A DNA stretch of 64,000 nt from Microglena sp. YARC (Eukaryota > Chlorophyta > Chlorophyceae > Chlamydomonadales > Chlamydomonadaceae). Position 1 is the stretch's first letter, and each line of letters starts with the position of its first letter. Under the pieces are notes generated by a model. It was not told the origin of the DNA. It searched no databases and saw only the letters and a list, made by a program, of their open reading frames with translations. The DNA lies in NCBI GenBank assembly GCA_022414725.1, contig CM039466.1:14916287-14980286 (forward strand), written 5' to 3'. Both the position numbers and the translations under genes were made by a program. This document shows positions 28,377 to 44,000 of the stretch, in pieces.

Positions 28377-29001
28377 GGGGTGCGGACTGGGAGGTTCGCA
28401 ACGTTTTTCGATGAGTGTATCCATTGCCTTCAAAACTCGTGAACAGAGATTGCAAAACAACGTGATTGCCCCCGCGGGGTCAAGTCGCCCGTGCGCCGTC
28501 TAACCGTCCCAAACCAGTATGAAACGACCTCGTCACGCCCTAGCACCGTGTGCGAGGACAATTCGGAAGACGCGTTCCTTCAGAATACGCGTTCTATGGC
28601 TAGTCATCACAACCAGCAAGCGGCTTACCTATTTGTGGAGAATAATAAAAAATAATGGGTACTCTGGCAATTTGTCGCTCCAGTATATTATGAATTGATA
28701 TAATAATTGTTTGCTGTACCCGGCTGTACTGTAAAACCTGCTGTGCACGTGGTCAGCAGCAGAGGGAACCCCTGCAGAGGCCCCTGGTCATGTAGTCAGT
28801 AGGTTTTTAGGTGGGCAGGGAAAGGGGCTAGCATGTGTAGGCTGTTCATATCGCCTGCCATAGGTCCAGTTGCGTATCGCGCTTTGGAAATCCCGAGTTC
28901 GGAGGTCCGACCCCCTCTGGTCCCCGATTACCCCCCTGTCGCCCTTATCATACCCCGGTCCTGTTCGGCATGATTCCGCCAGGACCAACAAATATCTGTG
29001 A

Positions 29002-32000
29002 ATGAATGCAGCTCGAGCGATCTCTCTCTCTCCGGAGGAGGGCGAAGACGACGCTGACTGGTGGGAGCCTGTGGATAGTGGGGTGTACAGAACTCTGGTC
29101 CAGAACAAGGTAAGCCTCATGTCAGCAAAACACACACACACGCACACACACACTCTCTCACACACACACACATACACACACATGCACAAGTAGGCACTAT
29201 CAACACTTTCGTGTGCGGCTTGTAGCTTTTTCCTATTGTATAGTGTGGGACAAGGGACAAGGTGCATGGGGCGTGGGGCATACGGCGAGGGTTTTAGTAT
29301 ATTGGGCATGGGGCATAGGGCGTGGGGAATGATGCATGGGCTGAGGGGCGTTCTGCAAGGTGCATGGATTATAGGGGCATGGGGAGTGTGGTGTGCGGCA
29401 TGGGAAATGATGCATAGTACATGGGGCATTGGGCGTGGGGAGTGGGGCATAGAGTGTGGGGATGGTGCATGTGGTGAGGGGCATTCTGCATTTGGTATGG
29501 GGTGCGGGGAGCGGGGAATGATGCATGCGGCGTGGGACATGGTGCTTGGTGCATGCATAGGGTATAGGGCATGCTGGCTTTTTTTTCATAGTTTCGATTT
29601 TAAAAGGTTCATGGGGTGTAGGGTGTGGGGAATGATGCATGTGGTGTGGGGCATGGTGCTTGGTGCATGCAAGGGGTGTGGGGCATGCTGCATGGTTCAT
29701 GGGGTTTAGGGTGAGGGGAATGATGCGTGCGGCATGGGGCATGGGGCTTGGTGCATGCGTGGTGGGTGGGGGTGGGGGGGGGGGGGGGTGCATGGTGCAT
29801 GTTGGGCGTGGGCATGTGGCATGAGGTATAGGGGAGCAGGTATAGGGCATGGGCAAGAATTTGATCACACAAGTTCGTGACAGCAGGTGGTAATTACAAT
29901 CCCTACCACTTGGAGTGGACAACATGGGGTATGCATGCGCCAGGGTTCCTAGGAGTCAAACCTTCTTCTGCAAATCCTAAGCATCCCCTCATCTTCAGTC
30001 CTTCAAACTTTGCTCCATGTTGATCCAAACCTTCAAATTTCCCACGTTTTTCACATTCATCCAAAAGATACATTTTGCTACATGCTCATTCAAACCTTCA
30101 CATTTCCCACGTTCTTATACATTCATCCAAACCTTCACACTTTGATCCTTGTTCATCCAAACCTTCACATTTTGCTACATGATCATTCAAACCTTCACAT
30201 TTCCCACGTTCTTATACATTCATCCAAACCTTCACACTTTGATCCTTGTTCATCCAAACCTTCACATTTTGCTACTTGATCATTCAAACCTTCACATTTC
30301 CCACGTTCTTATACATTCATCCAAACCTTCACACTTTGATCCTTGTTCATCCAAACCTTCACATTTTGCTACATGCTCATTCAAATCTTCACATTTCCCA
30401 CGTTCTTATACATTCATCCAAACCTTCAATTTTGCTACATGCTCATTCAAACCTTCACATTTCCCACTTTCATTCACATTCATGCAAACCTTCACACTTT
30501 GGTACATGTCCATCCAAACCTTCACACTTTGCTAAGCGCTCATTCAAACCTTCATATTTCACACGCTCTTAAACATTCATCCAAACCTTCACACTTTGCT
30601 ACATGTCCATCCAAACCTTCACACTTCGCTACATGTCCATCCAAACCTTCACACTTTGCTACATGTCCATCCAAACCTTCACACTTTGCTACATGTCCAT
30701 CCAAACCTTCACACTTTGCTACATGTCCATCCAAACCTTCACACTTTGCTACATGTCCATCCAAACCTTCACATTTCCCACATTCATTCACAGTCATGCA
30801 AACCTTCACACTCTGATCTTTGCTCATCCAAACATTTCCACCTTGCCCCATGTTCATCCAAACTTTAACATTTCCCACGTTCTATCATATCATGCTCATC
30901 CAAAATTTTGGACTTTGCTCCATGCATATCCAAACCTCCACGTGATGATGCCCATTGTATACATGAGTGTAGCCCAGATCCAGCAGATGCCAACGTTACA
31001 GTAGCTCTACCTCAAGCTACTAACCCAAGGTGGTGCCAACGTACACAACTATCCACACCAACAACCCACCAACAACGCACCACGGACACCAAACCCTCCA
31101 TCCCACCCATCAACACCCACCCACCCGACCATCCACCCCACCCACCCACCAACTCAGCCTACCTGTCGTTCAGCCATCTGTCTCTGAACACGCAACTGTT
31201 GCTTGGCAAGCTCAGCGTGTTGAATTAGCTCTACCTCAACCCCAACATGACCTACAACGCTCAGCCCCTACCTCAACCCCTACCTCAACCCCCAGTTGGA
31301 GGAAGCTGCTGGTCATGTTGGATCTACGCTGTCATCTACCATGGGTCGTCCCAAATCTCGGCTGGATGTGGCATCCGGCTTAGGGTTCAAACTTCCAGAT
31401 GCAAAACGAAAAGGTGAGAAATTCCCTCAGAAACTTCAGCAGCCCCTCTCTTCCTCACATCCTCACTAGCCTAAATACTCAGCTACCCTCTGACCCACAT
31501 CATCAGCACCCCACTGCCCCACACCTTCACTAACCTACATACCCAGCTACCCTCTGATCCAAATCTCCAGCACCCCACAACATCACCGCCCTAACTTCAT
31601 CAGCACCCCACTTCCTCACACCTTCGCTAACCGATATACACAGCACCCCTCTGCCCCACGTCTTCAACACCCCACAACATCACTACCAGACATCCTCAGC
31701 ACCCCACCTCCTCACACCTTCACCAACGGGCATGCACAGCACCCCACAGTATCCCTGCCCCACATCCTCAACACCCCACAATATCACTACAAGACATCCT
31801 CAGCACCCCTCTACCCCGCAACATCACTTCTTAACTTCCTCAGTACCCCACTGCATCACACCATCACCACCTTCCATTCTCAGCACCCCACTACCCCACG
31901 GTATCACCACCATAAATCCTCAGCACCCCATTACTCCACTACAGTATTCCCCAACATCCCCAGCACCCCAATACACCATAAGATCAATTCTAGGCATCTT

Positions 32001-35000
32001 CAGCACCCCACTCCCCCATGACATCATTACCGGACATCCTATCCCAGCAACCCACTTCCCAACAACGTCACCACATATCCTCTTCAGCAACTCACTACCC
32101 CGTGACATCGCTCCCCAACATTCTCAGCAACCCACTACCCCATGACATCACTACCATACATCCTAAATGCTCATTCAAACCTTCACATTTCCTATGTTCT
32201 TCAGGTAGGCAGCCTCTTGGGGATCCACCAGATCCTTCTCAGCACCAAGCTGTTTCTCAGCCCCATACTGTAGCTCATAGAGCAGTGCCACTTTCAGCTA
32301 ACAGGGAGCCTTGTCGTGGAGATCCACCACATCCATCTCTGCATCAAGCTGTTCCTCAGTATCAAGCTAATCCTCAGCCAGGAAGGAGGCAGCCCCATAC
32401 TGTAGATCATAGGGCAGTGTCACTTTCAGAAAAAAGGCAAGCCCTTCCTGGAGAGCATGGACCCGTGTTACCTCCAAAACCGAAGCAGCCTAATCCTGGA
32501 GATCTACAATGTCTGTCTCATCATCAAGCTTCACGTCTGCTGGAACAGAGTCAGACCCATCCTGGAGGTCATGGAGGAGTGTCACTTCCACAAAAGCGTC
32601 AGCCCCATCCTGGAGATCAACAAGGTCATTCTCACCATCAAGCTTCACGTCAGCTGGAACAGAGTCCTTCCGTTTCTGCAGATCATAGAGCAGTGTTACC
32701 TGCAAAAACGCGCCAGCCACATCCTGGAGATCTACAAGAGCCTTCTCAGCATCATGCTTTAAGTGAGCCGGAACAGAGTCAGACCCATCCTGGAGGTCAT
32801 GGAGCAGTGTTCCCTGCAAAAATCCGCCAGCCACCTCCTGGAGATCTACAAGAGCCTTCTCAGCATCATGCTTTAAGTGAGCTGGAACAGAGTCAGACCC
32901 CTCCTGGAGGTCATAAAGCAGTGTCACTTCCACAAAAGTGTCAGCCACATCCTGGAGATCTACAAGGACCTTCTCAGCATGAAGCCTTACGTCGGCCGGA
33001 ACAGAGTCAGCCCCACCCAGGAGGTCATGGAGCAGTGTCACTTCCACAAAAACGTGAGCCCCACCCTATAGATCTACAATGTCCTTCTCAGCATCAACTG
33101 TCACATCAGCCAGCACAAAGGCAGCCCTATGCTCAAAATCACCTTGATGCTTCTCAGCTTCAAGCTTCGCGCCGGCCAGAACAGAGGCAGCCCCTTCCTG
33201 GAGATCTACATGGTGCTTCACGGCATCAACCATCACATCAGCAAGAGCAGAGGCAGCCCCTTCCTGGAGATCTACATGCACCTTCCCATCATCAAGTTTC
33301 GTGTCAGCCAGAACAGAAGCAGCCCCATCCTGGAGACCTACACACTACTTCCCAGCGTCAAGTTTTGGTTCAGCCAGCACAGAAGCAGCCCCTTCTTGGG
33401 GGTCAAAGAGCTGTGTCACTTCCAGAGGTGAAGCAAGTTGCTAAGGTGTGTGTTCAAGCTGTGCACTTTTGTCCTGCGGTTTAGACTATTTATGTTCAAT
33501 CTAACACTGGGTTGAATGGTTGGTTGCAGATGCAAGTAGTGCTTTCTAGCCTGGTTGTGCAAACCTTTGGGTGGGGTGGGGTGGTTGCGTGCATGTGTGA
33601 GACTGAAAGAACGTCTGTCACATGGACACATGGTCACACAGGCATACAAAAACTGTGGCACGGGCACACGAGCACGGGGGTGCACTGACTCACATGCTCA
33701 TGGACACAGGCACATGAACACATGATCACACAGGCACACGGAAACAGTGGCACAGGCACAAGAGTACGGGGGTACGCTGACTCTCAGGCTCATGAGCACA
33801 GGCATGGGTACAGATGCACACAGACACAGCAAGACAGGCACAAGATGACGTGGGTGCACGGGCGCACAGTCCCACAGGCTAATGGGCACACGCACACTGG
33901 CATTAGTGCAGAGGCACACAGACGCAGCATGACAGGCACAAGGGTTCACGGGCGCACAGTCCCACAGGCTCATGGGCACACGCACACAGGATGGGTACAG
34001 ATGCACACAGACGCTGCAAGAGGGGCACAAGGTTACATGGGTAAACGGGCGCAAGGTCCTACAGGCTCATGGGCACAGGCACAAGGGCACATGGGCGCAT
34101 AGACACATAGGCACAGTGACACGGGCTTAAGGGTGCAAGGGTGCTCAGGCCTCATGCCTCACAGGCTCATGGGCACACGGGGACACATGTACATGGGCAC
34201 ACATGCATAAGCCAGTGTGTCGCGAGCACACGATTACGTGGGTGCGTGGGCACATGGGTACACAAGCACATGGGCACAAACATTACGCGGGGATATGGGC
34301 GCACTGGTACACAGGCACACAGGTACAGGTACACGGGCAGGGGCTAATGGACGCAAGGGTGTATAGGTAGACAAAGACAGCCTCACAGGCTCATGAGCTC
34401 ACGGGTACATTGCGCACAAGCACATGGACACTGGTACATAGGTACACAGACACACAGACACAGTTACATAGGTACATGGGCACACAGACACAGGTACATA
34501 GGTACGTGGGCACACAGACACGGGTGCATAGGTACGTGGGCACACAGACACAGGTACATAGGTACGTGGGCACACAGACACAGGTACATAGGTATGTGGG
34601 CACACGGACACAGGTACATAGGTACGTGGGCACACAGACACAGGTACATAGGTACGTGGGCACACAGACACAGGTACATAGGTACGTGGGCACACAGACT
34701 CACAGACACGGGTGCATAGGTACGTGGGCACACAGACACAGGTACATAGGTACGTGGGCACACAGACACAGGTACATAGGTACGTGGGCACCAGAACACA
34801 GTACTGGGCACACAGACACGGGTGCATAGGTACGTGGGCACACAGACACAGGTACATAGGTACGTGGGCACACAGACTCACAGACACGGGTGCATAGGTA
34901 CGTGGGCACACAGACACAGGTACATAGGTACGTGGGCACACAGACACAGGTACATAGGTACGTGGGCACACAGACTCACAGACACGGGTGCATAGGTACG

Positions 35001-38000
35001 TCGGCACACAGACACAGGTACATAGGTACGTGGGCACACAGACTCACAGACACGGGTGCATAGGTACGTGGGCACACAGACACAGGTACATAGGTACGTG
35101 GGCACACAGACTCACAGACACGGGTACATAGGTACGTGGGCACACAGACACAGGTACATAGGTACGTGGGCACACAGACTCACAGACACGGGTGCATAGG
35201 TACGTGGGCACACAGACACAGGTACATAGGTACGTGGGCACACAGACTCACAGACACGGGTGCATAGGTACGTGGGCACACAGACACAGGTACATAGGTA
35301 CGTGGGCACACAGACACAGGTACATAGGTACGTGGGCACACAGACACAGGGTACATAGGTACGTGGGCACACAGACACAGGTACATAGGTACGTGGGCAC
35401 ACAGACACAGACACGGGTGCATAGGTACGTGGGCACACAGACACAGGTACATAGGTACGTGGGCACACAGACTCACAGACACGGGTGCATAGGTACGTGG
35501 GCACACAGACACAGGTACATAGGTACGTGGGCACACAGACTCACAGACACGGGTGCATAGGTACAGACACAGACACAGGTACATAGGTACGTGGGCACAC
35601 AGACACAGGTACATAGGTACGTGGGCACACAGACTCACAGACACGGGTGCATAGGTACGTGGGCACACAGACACAGGTACATAGGTACGTGGGCACACAG
35701 ACTCACAGACACGGGTGCATAGGTACGTGGGCACACAGACACAGGGTACATAGGTACGTGGGCACACAGACTCACAGACACGGGTGGCATAGGTACGTGG
35801 GCACACAGACACAGGTACATAGGTACGTGGCACACAGACTCACAGACAGGTCATTAGGTACGTGGGCACACAGACACAGGTACATAGGTACGTGGGCAGA
35901 CACAGACACGGGTATAGGTACGTGCACACAGACAGGTACATAGGTACGTAGGGTGGGCACACAGACACACATGTACGTGGGCACACAGACACAGGTACAT
36001 AGTACGTACAGATCACCAGACACACGTGGGCACACAGACACAGGTACACGTAGCACACAGACTCACAACACGGGTGCATAGGCGTGGGCACACAGACACA
36101 GGTACATAGGTACGTGGGCACACAGACTCACAGTACACATAGGTACGTGGGCACACAGACACAGGTACATAGGTACGTGGGCACACACTCACAGACACGG
36201 GTGCATAGGTACGTGGGCACACAGACACAGGTACATAGGTACGTGGGCACACAGACTCACAGACACGGGTGCATAGGTACGTGGGCACACAGACACAGGT
36301 ACATAGGTACGTGCACACAGACTCACAGACACATAGGACGTGGCACACAGACACAGGTACATAGGTACGTACAGAACAGGTACACTAGGTACGTGGGCAC
36401 ACAGACACAGGTACATAACACGTGGGGCAACACACAGACACATAGGTACGTGGGCACACAGACAACAGGTACATAGGTACGTGGGCACACAGACTAGCAC
36501 ACAGACACCACGGGTGCATAGGTACGTGGGCACACAGACACGTACATAGGTACGTGGTAGGTGGGAGCAGGGTACGTGGGCACACAGACACATAGGTAGT
36601 ACATAGGTACGTGGGCACACAGACTCACAGAACGGGTGCATAGGTACGTGGCACAGCAGCACGGTACGTGGGCAGACTGACACATAGGTACGTGGGCACA
36701 CAGACACAGGTACATAGGTACGTGGGCACACAGACTCACAGACACATAGGTACGTGGGCACACAGACACAGGTACATAGGTACGTGGGCACACAGACACA
36801 GGTACATAGGTACGTGGGCACACAGACAGGTAGGTGCATAGGTACGTGGGCACACAGACACAGGTACATAGGTACGTGGGCACACAGACTCACAGACACG
36901 GGTGCATATAGGTACGTGGGCACACAGACACAGTACATAGGTACGTGGGCACACAGACTCACAGACACGGGTGCATAGGTACGTGGGCACACAGACACAG
37001 GTACATAGGTACGTGGGACACACAGACTCACAGACACGGGTGCATAGGTACGTGGGCACACAGACACAGGTACATAGGGTACGTGGGCACACAGACTCCA
37101 CAGACACATAGGTACGTGGGCACACAGACACAGGTACATAGGTACGTGGGCACACAGACAGACACAGGTACATAGTACGTGGGCACACAGACACAGACAC
37201 GGGTGCATAGGTACGTGGGCACACAGACACAGGTACATAGTACGTGGGCACACAGACTCACAGACACGGGTGCATAGGTACGTGGGCACACAGACACAGG
37301 GTACATAGGTACGGTGGGCACACAGACTCACAGACACGGGTGCATAGGTACGTGGGCACACAGACACAGGTACATAGGTACGTGGGGCACACAGACTCAC
37401 AGACACGGGGTGCATAGGTACGTGGGCACACAGACACAGGTACATAGGTACGTGGGGCACACAGACTGGGCACACAGACACCACGGGTGCATAAGGTACG
37501 TGGGCACACAGACACAGGTAACATAGGTACGTGGGCACACAGACACAGGTACATAGGTACGTGGCACACAGACTCACAGACACGGGTGCATAGGTACGTG
37601 GGCACACAGACACAGGTACATAGGTACGTGGGCACACAGACTCACAGACACGGGTGCATAGGTACGTGGGGCACACAGACACAGGTACATAGGTACGTGG
37701 GCACACAGACTCACAGACAGGTACATAGGTACGTGGGCACACAGACAACAGGTACATAGGTACGTGGGCACACAGATCACAGACACGGGTGCATAGGTAC
37801 GTGGGCACACAGACACAGGTACATAGGTACGTGGGCACACAGACTCACAGACACGGGTGCATAGGTACGTGGCACACAGACACAGGTACATAGGTACGTG
37901 GGCACACAGACTCACAGACACGGGTGCATAGGTACGTGGGCACACAGACACAGGTACATAGGTACGTGGCACACAGACTCACAGACACGGGTGCATAGGT

Positions 38001-41000
38001 ACGTGGCACACAGACACAGTACATAGGTACGTGGGCACACAGACTCACAGACACGGGTGCATAGGTACGTGGGCACACAGACACAGGTACATAGGTACGT
38101 GGGCACACAGACTCACAGACACGGGTGCATAGGTACGTGGGCACACAGACACAGGTACAATAGGTACGTGGCACACAGACACAGGTACATAGGTACGTGG
38201 GCACACAGACTCACAGACACGGGTGCATAGGTACGTGGGCACACAGACACAGGTACATAGTACGTGGGCACACAGACTCACAGACACGGGTGCATAGTAC
38301 GTGGGCACACAGACACAGGTCATATGTACGTGGGCACACAGACACAGGTACATAGGTACGTGGGCACACAGACTCACAGACACGGGTGCATAGGTACGTG
38401 GGCACACAGACACAGGTACATAGGTACGTGGGCACACAGACTCACAGACACGGGTGCATAGGTACGTGGGCACACAGACACAGGTACATAGGTACGTGGG
38501 CACACAGACTCACAGACACGGGTGCATAGGTACGTGGGCACACAGACACAGGTACATAGGTACGTGGCACACAGACTCACAGACACGGTGCATAGGTACG
38601 TGCACACAGACCACAGACATTGTACATAGGTACGTGGCACACAGACACAGGTACATAGGTACGTGGGCACAACAGACACACAGACTCACAGACACCATAG
38701 GTACGTGGCACACAGGCACACAGACACAGGTACATAGGTACGTGGGCACAGTACTCACAACACGGGTGCACGTGGCACACAGCACACAGACACACAGGTA
38801 CATAGGTACGGTGGGCACACAGACACAGACACCATAGGTACGTGGGCACACAGACACGGGTACATAGGTACGTCACATAGGTACGTGCACACAGACACAC
38901 ACATAGGTACGTGGGCACACAGACACAGGTACATATAGGCACACAAGTCACAGACACGGGTGCATAGGTACGTGGCACACAGACACAGTTACATAGGTAC
39001 GTGGGCACACAGACTACGGGTGCATAGGTACGTGGCACACAGACACAGGTACATAGGTACGTGCACACAGACTCACAGACACAGGTGCATAGGTACGTGG
39101 GCACACAGACACAGGTACATAGGTACGTGGCACACAGACTCACAGACACGGGTGCATAGGTACGTAGGTACATAGTACGTGGCACACAGACACACAGTAC
39201 ACGGTTCACAGCACACATAGTACGTGGGCACACAGACACCATAGGTACGTGGGCACACACAGACACAGACACAGGTACATAGGTACGTGCACACAGACAC
39301 AGGTACATAGTACGTCACAGTACGTGGCACACAGACACAGGTACATAGGTACGTGGGCTAACGTGGCACACAGCAGACACACGTGACACAAGTACATAGG
39401 TACGTGGGCACACAGACACAGTACATAGGTACGTGGGCACACAGACTCACAGACACGGGTACACGTGGGCACACAGACACAGGTACATAGGTACGTGGGC
39501 ACACAGACACAGGTGCATAGGTACGTGGGCACACAGACACAGGTACATAGGTACGTGGGCACACAGACTCACAGACACGGGTGCATAGGTACGTGGGCAC
39601 ACAGCACACAGGTACATAGGTACGTGGCACACAGACACAGTACATAGGTACGTGGGCACACAGACACAGGTACATAGGTACGTGGGCACACAGACACGGG
39701 TGCATAGGTACGTGGGCACACAGACACAGGTACATAGGTACGTGGGCACACAGACTCACAGACACGGGTGCATAGGTACGTGGGCACACAGACACAGGTA
39801 CATAGGTACGTGGGCACACAGACTCACAGACACGGGTGCATAGGTACGTGGGCACACAGACACAGGTACATAGGTACGTGGGCACACAGACACACGGGTA
39901 CATAGGTACGTGGGCACACAGACACAGTACATAGGTACGTGGCACACAGACACAGGTACATAGGTACGGTGGGCACACAGACTCACAAGACACGGGTGCA
40001 TAGGTACGTGGGGCACACAGACACATGTACATAGGTACGTGGGCACACAGACTCACAGACACGGGTGCATAGGTACGTGGGCACACAGACACAGGTACAT
40101 AGGTACGTGGGGGCACACAGACTCACAGACACGGGTGCATAGGTACGGGCACACAGACACAGGTACATAGGTACGTGGGCACACAGACTCACAGACACGG
40201 GTGCATAGGTACGTGGGCACACAGACACAGGTACATAGCGTACGTGGGGAACACAGACTGGGCACAGACACAGGTGCATAGGTACGTGGGCACACAGACA
40301 CAGACACAGTACATAGGTACGTGGGCACACAGACTCACAGACACGGGTGCATAGGTAGTGGGCACACAGACACAGGTACATAGGTACGTGGGCACACAGA
40401 CACAGACACGGGTGCATAGGTACGTGGGCACACAGACACAGGTACATAGGTACGTGGGCACACAGACACAGGTACATAGGTACGTGGGCACACAGACACA
40501 GACACGGGTACATAGGTACGTGGGCACACAGACACAGGTACATAGGTACGTGGGCACACAGACTCACAGACACGGGTGCATAGGTACGTGGGCACACAGA
40601 CACAGGTACATAGGTACGTGGGCACACAGACACAGGTACATAGGTACGTGGGCACACAGACACGGGTGCATAGGTACGTGGGCACACAGACACAGGTACA
40701 TAGGTACGTGGGCACACAGACTCACAGACACGGGTGCATAGGTACGTGGGCACACAGACACAGGTACATAGGTACGTGGGCACACAGACTCACAGACACA
40801 CGGGTAAACAGACACAGGCATAGCACACAGTACGTGGGTACACACAGACACAGGGTACATAGGTACGTGGGACACAGACATAGGTACGTGGGACACAGAC
40901 ACAGGTACACGGGTGCATAGGTACGTGGGCACACAGACACAGGTACATAGGTACGTGGGCACACAGACTCACAGACACGGGTGCAATAGGTACGTGGGCA

Positions 41001-44000
41001 GACACAGACACAGTACATAGGTACGTGGGCACACAGACTCACAGACACGGGTGCATAGGTACGTGGCACACAGACACAGGTACATAGGTACGTGGGCACA
41101 CACAAACATAGGTACTGGCACACAGACACGGGTGCATAGGTACGTGGCACACAGACACAGGTACATAGGTACGTGGGCACACAGACTCACAGACACGGGT
41201 GCATAGGTACGTGGGCACACAGACACAGGTACATAGGTACGTGGGCACACAGACACAGACAGACACAGGTACATAGTACGTGGCACACAGACTCACAGAC
41301 ACGGGTACATAGGTACGTGGGCACACAGACACAGGTACATAGGTACGTGGGCACACAGACTCACAGACAACGTGTACATAGGTACGTGGGCACACAGACA
41401 CAGGTACATAGGTACGTGGGCACAAACAGACAGACAGGTGCATAGGTACGTGGGCACACAGACACAGGTACATAGGTACGTGGGCAACACAGACTCACAG
41501 ACACGGGTGCATAGGTACGTGGGCACAACAGACACAGGTACATAGGTACGTGGGCACACAGACTCACAGACACGGGTGGCATAGGTACGTGGGCACACAG
41601 ACACAGGTACATATACTGGGCACACAGTACATAGGTACGTGGGCACACCAGACACAGTGTACATAGACGTACAGACACGGGTGCATAGGTACGTGGGCAC
41701 ACAGACACAGTACATAGGTACGTGGGCACACAGACTCACAGACAACGGGTGCATAGGTACGTGCGGCACACAGACACAGGTACATAGGTACGTGGGCACA
41801 CAGACTCACAGACACGGGTGCATAGGTACGTGGGCACACAGACACAGGTACATAGGTACGTGGGCACACAGACACAGGGTGCATAGGTACGTGGGCACAC
41901 ACAGACACAGGTGCATAGGTACGTGGGCACACAGACACAGGTACATAGGTACGTGGGCACACAGACCTCACAGACACGGGTGCATAGGTACGTGGGCACA
42001 CAGACACAGGTACATAGGTACGTGGGCACACAGACTCACAGACACGGGTGCATAGGTACGTGGGCACACAGACACAGGTACATAGGTACGTGGGCACACA
42101 GACTCACAGACACGGGTGCATAGCATAGGTACGTGGGCACACAGACACAGGTAATAGGTACGTGGCACACAGACTTCACAGACACGGGTGCATAGGTACG
42201 GTGGGCACACAGACACAGGTACATAGGTACGTGGGCACACAGACTCACAGACACGGGTGCATAGGTACGTGGGCACACAGACACAGGTACATAGGTACGT
42301 GGGCACACAGACTCACAGACACGGGTGCATAGGTACGTGGGACACAGTACAGACACACAGGTACATAGGTACGTGGCACACAGACTCACAGACACGGGTG
42401 CATAGGTACGTGGGCCACAGACACAGTACATAGGTACGTGGGCACACAGACTCACAGACACAATAGGTACGTGCACACAGACACAGGCATAGGTACGTGG
42501 CACCACAGACACAGGTACATAGGTACGTGGCACACAGACACGGGTGCATAGGTACGTGGCACAACAGACACAGGTACATAGGTACGTAGCACACAGACCA
42601 CATGGTTAGGTATACGTGGGCACACAGACACAGGTACATAGGTACGTGGGCACACAGACACAGTACATCAGACACAGGTAATAGTACGTGGGCACACAGA
42701 CACACATAGGTACTTGGGGGACACAGAACAGTACATAGGTACGTGGGCACACAGACACAGGTACATAGGTACGTGGGCACACATACACGGGTGCGGACTC
42801 ACAGACACGGGTGCATAGGTACGTGGGCACACGACACAGGTACATAGGTACGTGGGCACACAGACTCACAGACACGGGTGCATAGGTACGTGGGCACACC
42901 ATGACACAGGTACATAGGTACGTGGGCACACAGACTCACAGACACGGGTGCATAGGTAGTGGGCACACAGACACAGGTACATAGGTACGTGGGCACACAG
43001 ACTCACAGACACGGGTGCATAGGTACGTGGGCACACAGACACAGGTACATAGGTACGTGGGCACACAGACTCACAAACACGGGTGCATAGGTACGTGGGC
43101 ACACAGACACAGGTACATAGGTACGTGGGCACACAGACTCACAGACACGGGTGCATAGGTACGTGGGCACACAGACACAGGTACATAGGTACGTGGGCAC
43201 ACAGACTCACAGACACGGGTGCATAGGTATACGGGCACCCAGACACGCGGACACTGGCACACAAGCACGTGGACACTGGTGCACAGGTGCGTAGGTAGAT
43301 GGGCACACAGACACACATGCACACGCACACAAGCACATGGACATACACGCACACAGACACTGGTACACAGGTACATAGGCACATGGAAACAGACACATAC
43401 ACACGGCCACACAGGCAAATGGCAAGTGGGCACACCGCCACATGGGCACATGGACACACCAGTACAGACACGCGGACACATGCAGACAGGATCAGGAACA
43501 CAGGCGCACACGTACACAGGCACATGGGCACATCATCACAGACACAGGCACAAGGGGACATGCACAGGGGCACATCATCACAGACACAGGCACATGGGGA
43601 CATGCACAGGGGCACATCTTCACAGACACGGGGACGTAGGTACATACACAAGGGCACATCATCACAGGCACGGGAACGTAGGTACATACACAAGGGCACA
43701 TCATCACATACATGGGCACAAGGGTACCTTCACAAAGACTCAACAGCACAACAACACAACAACACAACAACGCAACAACACAACAACACAACAACACAAC
43801 AACACAACAACACAACAACACAACAGCACAACAACACAATAACACCACGACACCACGACATAACAACACAACAACACAACAGCACAACAACACAACAACA
43901 CAACAACACAACAACACAACAGCACAACAACATAAATAACACCACGACACCACGACACAACAACACAACAACACAACAAAACAACAACACAACAACACAA

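Larger units (their letters stand above)
25330..28990. other. Repeat-rich stretch without a recognised gene
   Basis: A short duplicated segment (minus: CCCTCCTTGA(A/G)GC..T..GGTCTT) lies at 25330-25375 and 25475-25525. A minus-strand exon-like piece at 27965-27895 reads TIDYLRATEYRSSCFIGQSL, ending at CA|GTGAGTG. Decayed copies lie inside the 26.25 and 27.09 kb duplications. No family was recognised. Confidence 0.4.

Noticed and set aside
36189..37838. Long open frames (up to 549 codons) rich in Cys/Val/Pro or His/Tyr/Gly/Thr across 34-43 kb on both strands
   Set aside because: They follow the 68-bp satellite, are open on both strands in several frames at once and end wherever an indel shifts the phase. 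They are stop-poor repeat artefacts.
34430..43230. CRISPR-like regular direct repeats
   Set aside because: Units abut with no unique spacers, there are no cas genes, and the context is a eukaryotic intron.
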